In this document: in pieces, positions 29,944-39,806 of the stretch | Layout of the letters: every line of letters starts with the position of its first letter | How positions within the stretch are numbered: the stretch's first letter is position 1 | Origin: Leishmania mexicana MHOM/GT/2001/U1103 | Taxonomy: Eukaryota > Euglenozoa > Kinetoplastea > Trypanosomatida > Trypanosomatidae | NCBI RefSeq assembly: GCF_000234665.1 | Contig: NC_018338.1 | Span: 1,904,240 to 1,968,239 of the forward strand | Length of the DNA: 64,000 nucleotides | Reading direction: 5' to 3' | Made by a program: the position numbers and the translations under genes | Notes under the pieces: model-generated | What the model saw: only the letters and a program-made list of their open reading frames with translations | Told to the model about the DNA's origin: nothing | Databases searched by the model: none

Positions 29944-31176
29944 ATGAAGTTTTGGGATCACGTTTCTGGCCGTGGTGTGGTGGGGGCAGCGCTTAGCTTG
30001 TCGGTCACCACCATCGGCGCAGGCGTGCTCGTCATTCCATCGACTTTCCAGGACGGCGGCATTTGCTTTGTGGTGGGCATGCTCGTTTTCGTAGGAGCTA
30101 TGACGGTGCTCTCTATTGACTACTTGATCCGATGCATCGATTGTCTTCACCTCAAGTCGTACGAGGACATCTCACGCGAGCTGCTGGGCCGATGGTTCGA
30201 GGAGACAGTGCGGTGGATTCTCATCCTCTACAACATCGGCATGGCGGCTGGCTACATCGTCGTCATTGGTGAGATCTTCACCCCAATACTGCCGCTCATT
30301 CAGCCGTATCTGCCCTTCCTGACAGACAGCTCGCACGTGATGATCATGGCGTGGGCTTTCGTAATGCTGCCGCTGTCCTGCATCCCGAAAATCACAAAGA
30401 TGAACTACATCTCCTTCGTCGCCATCACGGCCACCTTTCTCATCTCGACAATTATCGTGTACCGCTACTTTGTCCCGTACGATGGGAAGCACAACCGTGG
30501 CAAGGTCACGTATCTGTCATTGAATGAGCGGACGCTTTTGGCTATGCCCGTGATGATGTTCTCGTTCGACTGTCAGTCCCTCGTGTTCCAGATCTACAAC
30601 AATCTGAAAACGGGCACGCGCGCCAATATGATGAGGGTGGCGTCGCTGAGCATCAGCATCACCGGCTTGGTGTACTTAGTCGTTGGGCTGTTTGGCTACC
30701 TCACCCACACCCCTGACATCACCGGCAACATCCTCACAAACTACGACCCTTTCAAGGATCACCTTTTCATGTTCGGCGAGGCGGTGTACTCCTTTACAGT
30801 GATGGCCGCCTATGTCCTCGTTTTGTTCCCCTGCCGCGACGCCTTGTTCATTTTCTTGTATGGCCACAACACGGCGACGCACGAGCTGGCGCATGCGGCC
30901 ATCACCACGCGCCAGAATCTAGTTGCTAGCGTCCTGCTATCCACCTTGAGCATCTTTCTGGCCATGCAAGTCACAGGTATCGTCGTCGTCATCGCGCTTC
31001 TCGGAGGTCTCTGTAGCAGCACGATCTGCTTTTCCTACCCGGCTGCGTTTCGCATCATGCTCCACATCAGGGGCCTGGATCGCTGCAAGCCGATGGAGCT
31101 CGTCACCGCCATATGCATGCTTGTCTTTGGTGTGTTGGGCGGTATTCTCGGCACTTTCATCGCCATTCGGATGTAA
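29944..31176 (+). CDS. AAT: Amino-acid permease, AAT family (AAAP/SLC38-like), copy 1
   Basis: A 410-residue polytopic membrane protein of the amino acid/auxin permease superfamily. About eleven hydrophobic segments are visible. The family's first-helix signature SLSVTTIGAGVLVIP (about 19-33) is present, and later landmarks include a LYNIG-x-x-x-GYIVVIGEIF region (about 97-116) and FDCQSLVFQIYNN (about 210-222). It imports amino acids across the plasma membrane or an organelle membrane; specificity cannot be read from sequence. The N-terminus is short compared with its neighbour at 33823. The two are clear tandem paralogues, separated by about 2.6 kb that contains a dead retroposon. Confidence 0.92.
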   Translation: MKFWDHVSGRGVVGAALSLSVTTIGAGVLVIPSTFQDGGICFVVGMLVFVGAMTVLSIDYLIRCIDCLHLKSYEDISRELLGRWFEETVRWILILYNIGMAAGYIVVIGEIFTPILPLIQPYLPFLTDSSHVMIMAWAFVMLPLSCIPKITKMNYISFVAITATFLISTIIVYRYFVPYDGKHNRGKVTYLSLNERTLLAMPVMMFSFDCQSLVFQIYNNLKTGTRANMMRVASLSISITGLVYLVVGLFGYLTHTPDITGNILTNYDPFKDHLFMFGEAVYSFTVMAAYVLVLFPCRDALFIFLYGHNTATHELAHAAITTRQNLVASVLLSTLSIFLAMQVTGIVVVIALLGGLCSSTICFSYPAAFRIMLHIRGLDRCKPMELVTAICMLVFGVLGGILGTFIAIRM

Positions 31177-31978
31177 CGGCGGAGGGAGGGACGAAAAAGA
31201 GACCTTTAGCGGGTGGATGCCGCCTCTCTGTGCTTGGCATCGCTCTTCCTGTGGGAAGGGAAGCGGGGAATCTCACAAAGAGTATGCGCGGACTCGCACA
31301 TGTAGCGTGGCAGCAAACAGGCATGGGTGAGCGAAGGAGGGAGGGTGACAAGGGAGACGGTGTTTCTTCTCTTTTCTGTCGGTGACTCCTTCTCTGATTG
31401 GATCACGTCTCAGATCTCCACCTCTGTTCACAGCCTGCCAAAGCCCCTTTTCGACTGTTGTGCGTGTGCGCAGCGTAGGACAGTCGCATATGTGTCTTGT
31501 AATGAGACTCTTTACGGTTTCACTAATTGACATACCTAACGCCGAAACGGAATTGATAATCGCCCTCTTGGGTGTACGCATGTCTGCGTGGTTGTATGCT
31601 GAACAGCGCGCGAGCTTCTTGGCCCTCTCCACACTGTTTCTTGTCGTTTGGCGTCGTCTTCGTCCGGCTGGGTTCTGCTTTCAATGGAACAACGTTCTTT
31701 GATAACCTTAACACTTCTCACGTGCTGTAGAGGATGGAAAGATGCTCTGGGTCGTGTGTTGAGGGAGGTGGTGTGTGTATTGTGTACGTTGTTTTATCGG
31801 TAGAAAAAAGGAACGTAGACACGGAGCACAGTGCCTCAAGGAAAGAGGGCGGGTGAGAATCCCTGTCGGTGATTGTATGTGTCGTGTCCGTGTTCATTTG
31901 CCCTGCGCCCTTCACCATCTTTCAGTGTTTCTTTTTTTTGTTGTTCTTCTGCTCATGATGTGAGGCCCACCGAGAGCT
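31177..31978. other. 3' intergenic region after AAT copy 1
   Basis: Untranslated. The frames seen (31113-31385, 31273-31632 minus, and others) overlap one another and look non-coding. C/T-rich DNA continues to about 31960. Confidence 0.45.
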
Positions 31979-33040
31979 CCTCCCCGGCACTCACCGAAAT
32001 GCACCGTGAAGGGTGTCAAAGCTTCCCCCCGCCCCCTATCCGATGCACGGCAGGAGAGCACTGCTCAGGATCCGCAATCAGGCCGTCGCTGCCAGCCGAG
32101 TCCCTGCTACATAGAAAGAGTGGCTCATGGCGCCCCCTCCAGAAGCACCACAGACCCGACGATGATACCGCGCCAAACCGCCTTGTGACGCTGACAAGCA
32201 ATCTGTGCAAGTTACTCAAGCGACCTATCTGGTGACGTCTGCAGCACCATCGGGAAGGCAGCCTCCAACCACGGCAGTCTGGCCTCCATCCCCACTGCGC
32301 CACTAGAGGCTTCTCTCAGCTTGCTCCCGCGCGAAGTACCCCATCACCCGTCAGGTACCGAGATAGACGCTGCGCTTGTGGGTTCTGCTCTCGTGCGTTT
32401 GACTCGGCACCTCACGGCAGTGACGAAGCTCAGCGTAGCGCCGAAACTCACTCGCTGGATCATGGATTTCTCAGACGATTGCTCTGTCTGCCTTCGCTTC
32501 CGCCAGAAGAGACCAGAGATGGCCACCTTTACACGCCGAGTCCCACAGGAGTCTGTTCGAGGCCCTCTTCTCTCCACCGCTGTAGTGGACTCGCTGAGTA
32601 TGGGGCTCCGCAAGACCCGCGGACTGCACTACGCCTTCTGTCCTGATGGCCTCACACTCCTGGCCCCCTCCTCAGGCGAGGATGCCATACAGGTCACGCT
32701 GCGATTCGCCCTCTGCGTTGCGGAGCACACGACACTGAAGCGCTTCATGGGGTTCAATGCCCACGCCCACCCCAAAGCCCAGTGCACACCCCTCGGTGCC
32801 GAGTGATCACGGCGCGGCCAAGCTCACTATCCACTTCCGGGGGGGGAGTGCGGCCCGTTTCGCGCACGTGCCTGGAAGAGGACCGCTGCCCCTCCGCCCT
32901 CCCGGCGTGGACCCCCAACCCATCCGCGACGCTGGCCGACACGATGCAGGGGCCGCCGAGGTAGCTATGACTCGGCTTGTCGGGCGCGGGGCTGTGTGCT
33001 CGCGCGAGTGGGGCCCGTCGAAGGATCTGCTCTGCCCTTT
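31979..33040 (+). mobile_element. Degenerate ingi/L1Tc-like (DIRE-type) retroposon with broken reverse transcriptase
   Basis: Conceptual translation recovers the successive landmarks of an ingi-clade reverse transcriptase in shifting frames. These are NRLVTLTSNLCKLLKR (32176-32223; RPVTLTS-x-LCK-x-x-ER in active elements), LQPRQSG (32263-32283), CSRAFDSAPHG (about 32386-32420; F-S-x-AFD-x-V-D-H-G), KLTRWIMDF then VPQESVRGPLLS (about 32545-32580; VPQG-S-V-L-G-P-L-L-F), and AFCPDGLTLLA (32632-32665) where the catalytic F-A-D-D-L-T-L is expected. A later frame carries TRLVGRGAVCSREWGPSKDLL (32970-33032), like the region after RT. A stop at 32233-32235 and at least two frame changes make it non-functional. 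32798-33040 also occurs inverted at 40349-40591. Confidence 0.82.
32798..33040 (+). repeat. 243-bp segment shared in inverted orientation with 40349-40591
   Basis: Gap-free reverse-complement match with fewer than ten differences (about 97%). It holds the post-RT part of the DIRE-like element. Identity falls away beyond 33040 and becomes patchy before 32798. Confidence 0.85.
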
Positions 33041-33629
33041 CTGCGTGGCGCTGCGTGCGCCGCGGGCAGGAGGGCCGTTGGGCGCACGCCCCCGGCTCGG
33101 CGGCGGGGCGGTTCATCCCAGGGAGAGCCAGGGTTCGGCCGTGGCGCCGCAGGAGTCGGTGTATTGTGGCTGGCGTGCGTGTGTTTGGTGGTGGCGGAAT
33201 GGCTTGTTGGAAAACGTCGCTGGATGAGGGGTGACGTCTTCCCTTCCCTCTTTTTGTTCTTTTCTCCTCCGTTATCTTAGTCGTGAACTCTCACCTGACT
33301 TGAGTGTAGCGCGATAAAAGTTGCGTTGAGAGGAGAGGACCCCGGCAGCTAATGCTCGTGGGATTTATGAAAGAAACGAATTTTCGGTTTTCCTGTTGGT
33401 GTTGAGTGTGCCTTCGCAGCTTGGACTTGCTGTGGGTACTCACCATATAGAAAGACGACAACTCCGCACGCGAGGGTATGGTAGCCGTGTCCTTGCTGTG
33501 GTTGCGGTGCCTGTGTGCTCGCCGAACTCTCACTCCACTAGCTCGTTTTCGGTTTTGTGCTTCACCATCTCCTCGTTCTTTTTCTACCACGGGCACATTT
33601 GTTGCAACGCGTCTTCATCTCCACTGGTC
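33041..33629. promoter_or_regulatory. Intergenic region upstream of AAT copy 2
   Basis: The first about 100 bp may still be retroposon. A pyrimidine tract (about 33545-33590) lies before the ATG at 33630, but there is no AG between it and 33630. The first AG downstream of it is near 33691, inside the inferred original 5' coding end. Confidence 0.4.
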
Positions 33630-33822
33630 ATGACCGCTGACATTGCGGCTTCTCAACTGCTGCCCTCCATCTCCACCTCAAACAACACCAAAGAAGCTTC
33701 CTGGTGCTGTTGAAGGAGAGGCGAAAAGTAAACTGAGCTTTGATGTCCCGTGCAAGGACGTCGTTCACGCTACCGTGTCAACACACGCTGATATAGTCTT
33801 CGAAACGAAACATACAAGCGTC
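33630..33822 (+). pseudogene. Probable frameshifted 5' coding extension of AAT copy 2
   Basis: From the ATG at 33630 a frame runs 27 codons (MTADIAASQLLPS...) and stops at 33711-33713. The AAT frame itself is open from 33643 without an ATG until 33823, and its segment at about 33724-33822 (KSKLSFDVPCKDVV...STHADIVFETKHTSV) resembles the N-terminal extension I recall for Leishmania AAT permeases. A one-base difference between about 33690 and 33713 would join the two. Either the gene has lost its extension and starts at 33823, or this is a local sequence error. Confidence 0.5.
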
Positions 33823-35040
33823 ATGTCTCACGCCTCACTTCTAGCAGCGGCGCTCAGCATATCGGTCACCACCATTGGTGCCGGTGTGCTGGCAATACCA
33901 GCCACATTTGAGTCAGATGGGATCGCCCTGGTGGCACTCGCCTTGCTCGTCGTTGGCGTCCTCACCGTCGTCTCTATTGACTTTCTAATCCTCTGCATTC
34001 ACAAATTGGGCGCGCATAGCTACGAGGAGATCTCTGACGAGTTGCTCGGGCAAGCCTTCAAAGAAATCATTCGCTGGATGCTGATTGTGTACAACATCGG
34101 CACCGCTGTCGGGTACATTGTCGTCATTGGCGAGATATTTACCCCGATGCTGCCGGTGATCCGCTTGTACGTGCCGTGGCTCTCGTCGTCGTCGCACATA
34201 ATGATTGCATCATGGCTGTGGGTGATGCTGCCTTTATCGTGCTTCCCGAAAGTGTCGCACCTGTACGTGACCTCATTCCTAGCCATCGCCGCGACCTTCT
34301 TCATCTCCGGCATCATCGTCTACCGCTACTTTGTACCGCTGAACTCGACCCCGGCTGCGAGGAATTCCGAGGAGGACATCAAGTATTTCCGCTTCTGTCG
34401 CCGGTCACTCCTGACGCTTCCCGTAGTGATGTTCGCCTTCGACTGTCAATCTCTCGTATTCCAAGTATGGACGGAGCTAGCCTACCCTTCGCGGGCCACC
34501 ATGGCAAAAGTGGCTACTGTTAGCGTGCTTGTCACAAGTCTTGTCTACGGTGTGGTCGGATTCTTCGGGTACATGGCCAACACACCGCACGTGCACGGCA
34601 ACATCTTGACCAACTACAACCCGATGCGTGATCGCCTCTTCGCCATCGGCGAAACCTTCTACTCCATCACCGTCAACGTCGCCTACGTCTTGATTCTCAT
34701 TCCGTGCCGCGATGCCATCTTCCAGATGTGGTACGGCTTCAGCCACACCCACGAGGCTCTAGAGATTCCTCATCACAGCAACCTCCTTGTGAGCGTTTCA
34801 CTATCGTTTTTTTGCCTGTGTCTCGCACTGCTGGCGCCGGGATTCCTGTACATTGTGGTGCTCATGGGCGCCTTCTGTAGTAGCACGCTGTGCTTCACCT
34901 ACCCGGCCCTCTTCCGGCAGCGCCTTCACGTTCTCGGGCTGGCACCGTACACCGGGTACGAGCGCCTCGCTGTTTGGGTCATGTACTTCTTTGGGTTTAC
35001 CGGTGTCATGATGGGCTTTTTTGCCCTTGTTGGGATGTGA
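33823..35040 (+). CDS. AAT: Amino-acid permease, AAT family, copy 2
   Basis: A 405-residue paralogue of the permease at 29944, collinear throughout: SISVTTIGAGVLAIP (about 11-25), YNIGTAVGYIVVIGEIF, FDCQSLVFQVWTEL and HVHGNILTNYNP are matched positionally. About eleven membrane segments are visible. The core is intact. The start is the first in-frame ATG; the frame is open a further 60 codons upstream with coding character, and an ATG in another frame at 33630 suggests a frameshifted extension. Substrate unknown. If translation begins at 33823 the protein lacks the cytosolic N-terminal tail, which is also very short in copy 1. Confidence 0.9.
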   Translation: MSHASLLAAALSISVTTIGAGVLAIPATFESDGIALVALALLVVGVLTVVSIDFLILCIHKLGAHSYEEISDELLGQAFKEIIRWMLIVYNIGTAVGYIVVIGEIFTPMLPVIRLYVPWLSSSSHIMIASWLWVMLPLSCFPKVSHLYVTSFLAIAATFFISGIIVYRYFVPLNSTPAARNSEEDIKYFRFCRRSLLTLPVVMFAFDCQSLVFQVWTELAYPSRATMAKVATVSVLVTSLVYGVVGFFGYMANTPHVHGNILTNYNPMRDRLFAIGETFYSITVNVAYVLILIPCRDAIFQMWYGFSHTHEALEIPHHSNLLVSVSLSFFCLCLALLAPGFLYIVVLMGAFCSSTLCFTYPALFRQRLHVLGLAPYTGYERLAVWVMYFFGFTGVMMGFFALVGM

Positions 35041-35810
35041 CGGGCCGCAGCTTCTCCTTCGCTGTTGTTTCTTTATTTTCTTCTTTTCGTCTGTGTGTGT
35101 GTGTATGTGTGTGTGTATGTGTCGAGGGAGGCGGAGTGCTCATGAGTCGCGAAGTGTCCATGTGTCGTATTCTCCCTTTTGCTTGTTTTGTCGCCCCACA
35201 ACTCGCGGGCCGTGTGTGGCATTTTTTTTTTGCGTTGCTCCCCCAGCCAACTGACAATCATGTGTGGGTGTTCCTGTGTTGTTGTAGCATCCTTATCCTT
35301 TCTTTCTGTTTCCTGTTGTTTCTTGCCCTCGTTTGTGCACCGAAACGTCCTTCCCCTCTTTCTGTATACCCTCATGACTCCGCGGTAATACCGCCACTGT
35401 GTTCATTCCTCACTAACGTCTAACGAAAAAAAAATGAAAAGAAATCAAACACCATCCATCACGGAAGCCGTTTTGCCGCACATCGACAACGATGAGCCGA
35501 GGAGGTACAACGATGTCCTCAATTCCTCCTCTTTCATCGCCCTCTCCGCCTAGGCTGCTTTTGCAGGCCAATGCAAACCGCGCAAGGGCACAGAAATGTC
35601 CAATGCGGCGAGTTCATTGCCGCCCTTAATGACTGCACCGGGTAAGCCATCTCCCTTCGATCCCCCGAACCTTCACTGTCCCCTTGGGGAACAACGAAGA
35701 GCACCATCGGCGCGCCGTCCGCTCCCGTATTCGGCAACAACGTACAAGTCCCACTTACCATCTTCTCTGCCTACCCGATACTTGCCCCCAGCGCACCCCC
35801 CACGCAGGTC
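35041..35810. other. Intergenic region
   Basis: No gene. GT-rich repeats at about 35090-35122, a T-run near 35222, and an A-run at about 35425. AGs at about 35791 and 35806-35807, after C-rich DNA, lie immediately upstream of the next ATG and are candidate acceptors. Confidence 0.45.
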
Positions 35811-36974
35811 ATGACCTCTTTGTCGCACAGCCCCCGCATAAGAGACTGCGCGCGGACGTTTTTTGCGCTCGTGAATCTGCGCAGCGGGGGACGCCGCTCC
35901 TCAGAGTACGTGCTCCACAAGCTCCGCGATACACTTGGCGCTGATCGGGTGTGGGTCCTCTTCGAAGGCGGAACTGCGGAGCGTCACCGCTCTGAGCTCG
36001 AGCTCTTCCTACGCAAGCAAGCGCCCGAGTACGTCATCGTTGCCGGCGGTGATGGTACCATCTCCTTCGCGATGGATGTAATCAAGCGACTGCACGATCA
36101 AAACTTGCTCTCACCCAACCGTGGCGTGATTGCGCCTTTCCCGCTCGGAACCGGCAACGATTTCAGCTTTACGCTCGGCTTCGGCAGTGGTTTTGCACGC
36201 TGGATCGTGCTGGGCGAGAAACGCTTCCAGCGCCTGATGCGGGACTACGAGACGGCCACCGTCACAAATGTTGATAGATGGTCTCTTCATGTGACCACCA
36301 CGACGCCACGGCACCCCAGTGGTTTGGTGCACACCCACGTATTCAACAACTACTTCTCCATCGGCTTTGATGCAGCAGTGGCAAGCCGACTCAACCGCTT
36401 TCGCCGTCGCCACCCCTACCTCTTCACAACTAGGCCAGTGGTCAAACTGTGGTACGCTGCCTTTGCCGTTATGGCTCTCTTTGCCGAAAAGAAGATCGGC
36501 TCCTCCATTCTGCTTGAGGTTGACGGGTGCTGCGTACCGGTGCCGGCGAGTGCCAAATCTATCGCGGTGTGCAACATGCTGACGTACGCCGGCGGTTCTG
36601 TCGCCTGGAACGGTGATGCTGTTGACCACTACGCCAAGCCGTCTGTGTGGGATGGCCGCGTGGAGATTGTCTGCTTCTATGGCATATGGCATCTGGCGCT
36701 TGTGCGCCTCGGCTGGTGCTATGGGAAGAAGCTCGGACAGGGCACCACTGTCTGCATTGAAACCGACTGCCACTCCTGCCAGTTTGATGGCGAAGAGGTG
36801 CTAGACGTGGCGGACACTAAGGGCAAATCCACGTTCCGCATTGCCTACTTCTCCACCTCAGAGTGCCTAACCGTGCCGCCACGGCAGGAGACGAATATCT
36901 TTGTCCTCCTGCTCGCGCTTGCCGCGATAGTAGTAGGCATCATGGGCATTTTGTACCGCTCCCCCGTATCGTAG
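35811..36974 (+). CDS. Diacylglycerol kinase-like lipid kinase with C-terminal membrane anchor
   Basis: A 387-residue protein of the DAGK/sphingosine/YegS lipid-kinase superfamily. The catalytic domain shows NLRSGG (22-27), GGDGT (79-83) and PLGTGND (111-117); the accessory domain follows, with NNYFSIGFDAAVA (about 180-193), which is characteristic of eukaryotic diacylglycerol kinases, and GGSVAWNGDA (about 262-272). A single hydrophobic helix (about 363-383) near the C-terminus would anchor it to a membrane with the catalytic part in the cytosol. It lacks C1 and PH domains. The enzyme would convert diacylglycerol to phosphatidic acid; sphingosine or ceramide kinase activity is less likely but possible. 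Confidence 0.87.
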   Translation: MTSLSHSPRIRDCARTFFALVNLRSGGRRSSEYVLHKLRDTLGADRVWVLFEGGTAERHRSELELFLRKQAPEYVIVAGGDGTISFAMDVIKRLHDQNLLSPNRGVIAPFPLGTGNDFSFTLGFGSGFARWIVLGEKRFQRLMRDYETATVTNVDRWSLHVTTTTPRHPSGLVHTHVFNNYFSIGFDAAVASRLNRFRRRHPYLFTTRPVVKLWYAAFAVMALFAEKKIGSSILLEVDGCCVPVPASAKSIAVCNMLTYAGGSVAWNGDAVDHYAKPSVWDGRVEIVCFYGIWHLALVRLGWCYGKKLGQGTTVCIETDCHSCQFDGEEVLDVADTKGKSTFRIAYFSTSECLTVPPRQETNIFVLLLALAAIVVGIMGILYRSPVS

Positions 36975-38819
36975 TATCTGTACTTTGGATTCTTGCAAGC
37001 GGGGGAAGGGGTGAGGTGGCTGGCGGTGGCAGCATCGAGTGCAGGTTGCATGCTGCCTATTGCTCCGCTAGCATTATGGTGCCCCCACCCCCTCACGGTC
37101 TGTTTGTTTTTGTGATGGGAACGTCCGACCCGGTGTTGAGTTCGGTATGCTACTCGAGATTCGCGGACTGCTCGAGGCTCACAGCACACCGCACTTCACG
37201 CCATGGTCCTGCACGCAGTGACCTCATTACCCACACCGCACTCGTGCTGCACGGGCTTCCCTCTTCGCATGTCCACGACTGCCCCCTGCTCCCCCATTGG
37301 ACGACGAACTATGAGCTCTTTGTGGGCAGGCAAATGTCTCTTCGCGGGCCCCTTCTGCTTGAAACACCCACACGCCTTTGAAAGGCATGTCAGTTCAGGA
37401 AAGGGCGGAATGCCCCTGCTGCCGCAGGATTCATGGCAGCGTCCCACCTGTTGCAGCGCGTTCGGGAAAAGAATTTCAAACATGCCACTCACCCCCGTGG
37501 GATGGACAGAAACAGAAGACGCAGAGCGCGGGTCACCGAAACACCAACGTTGCCCTGAGGAAGGTCCCATGATGCAGAAAAGGCGAGCAATGTGCGCAGG
37601 CGCTGTCAAGCACAGCTGGTGCGGTGTGTCACATTCACGCAGAGCATCCAGCGAGGTTAGCAGAGCGAGAGTGATGGGCGGGAAAGGCGCAAAGAGATCC
37701 ATACGAATCAGCCCCAAAGTGCATGTGGTACGAAGTGTGCGGCACCTTCTGCATCCAACTGGGGTGGGCTAATGAAGCACAGGTGGCGAAGGCGTGACGA
37801 GAGCTCCCTGAATTGCACCATTGAGTCCTTCGGGCTCTCATGTGGAGCGTCTCCACACCACCTTATGGAATGTCACGGCTTGAAGCTGCTCAGAGGACAA
37901 AGCATGGCATACAGGCAGAGTGTGCAGAGGGTCTCAGCGAGAGCCCTGACCTGAGACTGAACAACTTTCTTGTTGACCTCATCCGGCATGCACCTGGGCC
38001 ACCCCCTGTCGCCCGCACAACGGATGACCTCCCGTTCGCCCCTTGGGCTCGACCCTGCACACGGCCGGCGTTGGATCAAGGGAAGCAGTCCACTCACCTC
38101 CGCCTGGCGCCGACAGCAAAGTACGCGTCGGAAGAGGACACGAGAAAGTACCCGTTAGGCGCATGGCGCAGTTCCACGGGAGGAGTGGTCGTCCTAGACG
38201 ACCAGGATGTAGCCGCGGTGCTATAGCGGTTGAGGAACCGTGGCTGTATGCGTATAGACGTACATTTAGTGTTAGACTGGTACTTTAAAGATGAACAACC
38301 CGCTTCGCAGGACAGCTGTCTCTTTCCATGTTGTATTGTATACGATCCTCTTCATTTTCCGCAGGACGCTGAGTACTGGAGCCAATGAACGTGTGCAGGG
38401 TTGCCGGTGCCGGCGTATGTTTACCGCTTCCAAGTACAGTCATGCCAACTAGCCCATCCCTCTCTTTTCCAACAAGGGTTTTCCGAGCGTGGAGGGCAAC
38501 CCCCTCCGTCGTTGTCGCCAGCAGTGCGTCTGCTCCGCATGCGCTTGAAGAGGGAAGAATAGGATGAAAACCGATACCTGTGGCAAAGGGCGTGTCCCCC
38601 TCCTTCATCGTTTTCCCCTCCACCTCGGTCACACCCAGTTGATCACGTGGCGCCCCGTCCATGGTTTGTTGCCACACCACCTCCTGAAGTCCATGCGGCC
38701 ACCTCTACGCCACCATTCTCATTTTTCCTACCTCCTCTCTGACAACTTCGACGCATGCACCTCTCGCTCCAACGTAGCAAAACAAACACAAGCGGTAGAG
38801 GGGTGGCTCTTCGCGAGCG
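36975..38819. other. Long gene-free stretch with overlapping open frames, possible element remnant
   Basis: 1.8 kb without a recognisable gene. Long open frames occupy the same DNA on both strands (37203-37772 plus and 37196-37717 minus), and another open frame runs 37840-38226 (plus). None resembles a known family. Pyrimidine tracts are sparse from 37200 to 38300, unlike normal intergenic DNA here, suggesting an old inserted element; this is inference. A C/T-rich stretch (38595-38640 and about 38705-38740) may serve the gene at 38820. Confidence 0.4.
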
Positions 38820-39599
38820 ATGCGAAGCGGGCCTTGTCGTCTAGCACCTGCTGTTGCAGTTCGCCCGCTCCTATCACCGTTTGGCATCGGGGTGTCGAAG
38901 AGAATCGCGCTTGTCGGCAGCGGCAACTCGATCGCAGCGCTACTAGTAAAGGAGAACGTACCGTTTGGCACGCCGTTGCTCCTCGCGCCGGATGCTGCGC
39001 TATTCACGTGCCAGGGTGCTCTCGACGCAGACGTGGACGGTCTCGTGCCGCCACCAGCGGACATGCTAGAGCTGCTCAAACATGATACGGCGCAACTCGA
39101 CCACGTTTACCTGGCGTACTATCTATCGCTGCGGTGCTTCACAAACAAGGAGGACTGGTTTTCCGGCCAGATTAATCGCTTCAAGGACCGCGGCTCCACT
39201 TCTCAGGAAGATGCGGCTAGTTCACGCATCTGGGAACGGTTTGCGCAGGTATACGTAACCGCCCCTGCTCCGGTCTTCCTGGCCGCCTTGCAGTACGTCT
39301 GGGAGAGCTGCTTTCGCAAACCTGCAACAGAGGCAGACTCGTCGTCGGCTCCGCTACCAGCAGCGCTTGCAGTTGCGCCAGTAGTCGACGTTGCTGTGCA
39401 AAGCCGCAATGCCGCGAATTCGGCACTCACGTCTACCACCGCCAAGGCTCTCAAAGAGACTTACCTGCACGGCGACATCACCGGCGCACGGCAAGCGCTG
39501 TTGGGTAAAAACGATGCGTACGTCTACTGGGTGCTCACTGCCATCACAGATATTCCGGTGGGCAGTGAAGTCTCTGTTTCGTCACAGTCTGGGCTCTAA
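38820..39599 (+). CDS. Unknown protein, 259 aa, possibly SET-domain-derived
   Basis: I recognise no firm family. The N-terminal region (about 28-60: RIALVGSGNSIAALLVKENVPFGTPLLLAPDAALF) resembles the first strands of SETD3/SETD6/LSMT-type SET domains (a-x-(D/E)-I-P-x-G-x-x-(L/I)-x-x-P). The last 18 residues (ITDIPVGSEVSVSSQSGL) resemble the strand near the SET-domain end (DI-x-x-G-E-E-(L/V)-x-I-S). The middle is Ala-rich, and the Asn-His-Ser/Cys and catalytic Tyr motifs are not visible. A degenerate SET-like protein is a hypothesis. GC3-rich codons support a real gene. It is followed by the retroposon copy at 39807. Confidence 0.6.
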   Translation: MRSGPCRLAPAVAVRPLLSPFGIGVSKRIALVGSGNSIAALLVKENVPFGTPLLLAPDAALFTCQGALDADVDGLVPPPADMLELLKHDTAQLDHVYLAYYLSLRCFTNKEDWFSGQINRFKDRGSTSQEDAASSRIWERFAQVYVTAPAPVFLAALQYVWESCFRKPATEADSSSAPLPAALAVAPVVDVAVQSRNAANSALTSTTAKALKETYLHGDITGARQALLGKNDAYVYWVLTAITDIPVGSEVSVSSQSGL

Positions 39600-39806
39600 T
39601 CACCGCACGTGCTCCGCTCCATTCAAAACCTATGGAGAATAAACGAATGCAGCGCTTCACGCTTGTCATTCCTCCCTTCTTCCTTGTGCGCGCGCCCATC
39701 AGGAAGTACACCCAAAACCGCGGACTGCAGCGGGCGCCTTCCGCCTGCCGTGTTTTTTCTCAACGGTCTCTTTCCTTTTCGCCTGCGTGCTGGCAGCCTC
39801 GTCAAA
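39600..39806. other. 3' region of the preceding gene
   Basis: Short untranslated segment; a T/C-rich run at about 39745-39785. It ends at the breakpoint of the dispersed repeat. Confidence 0.4.
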
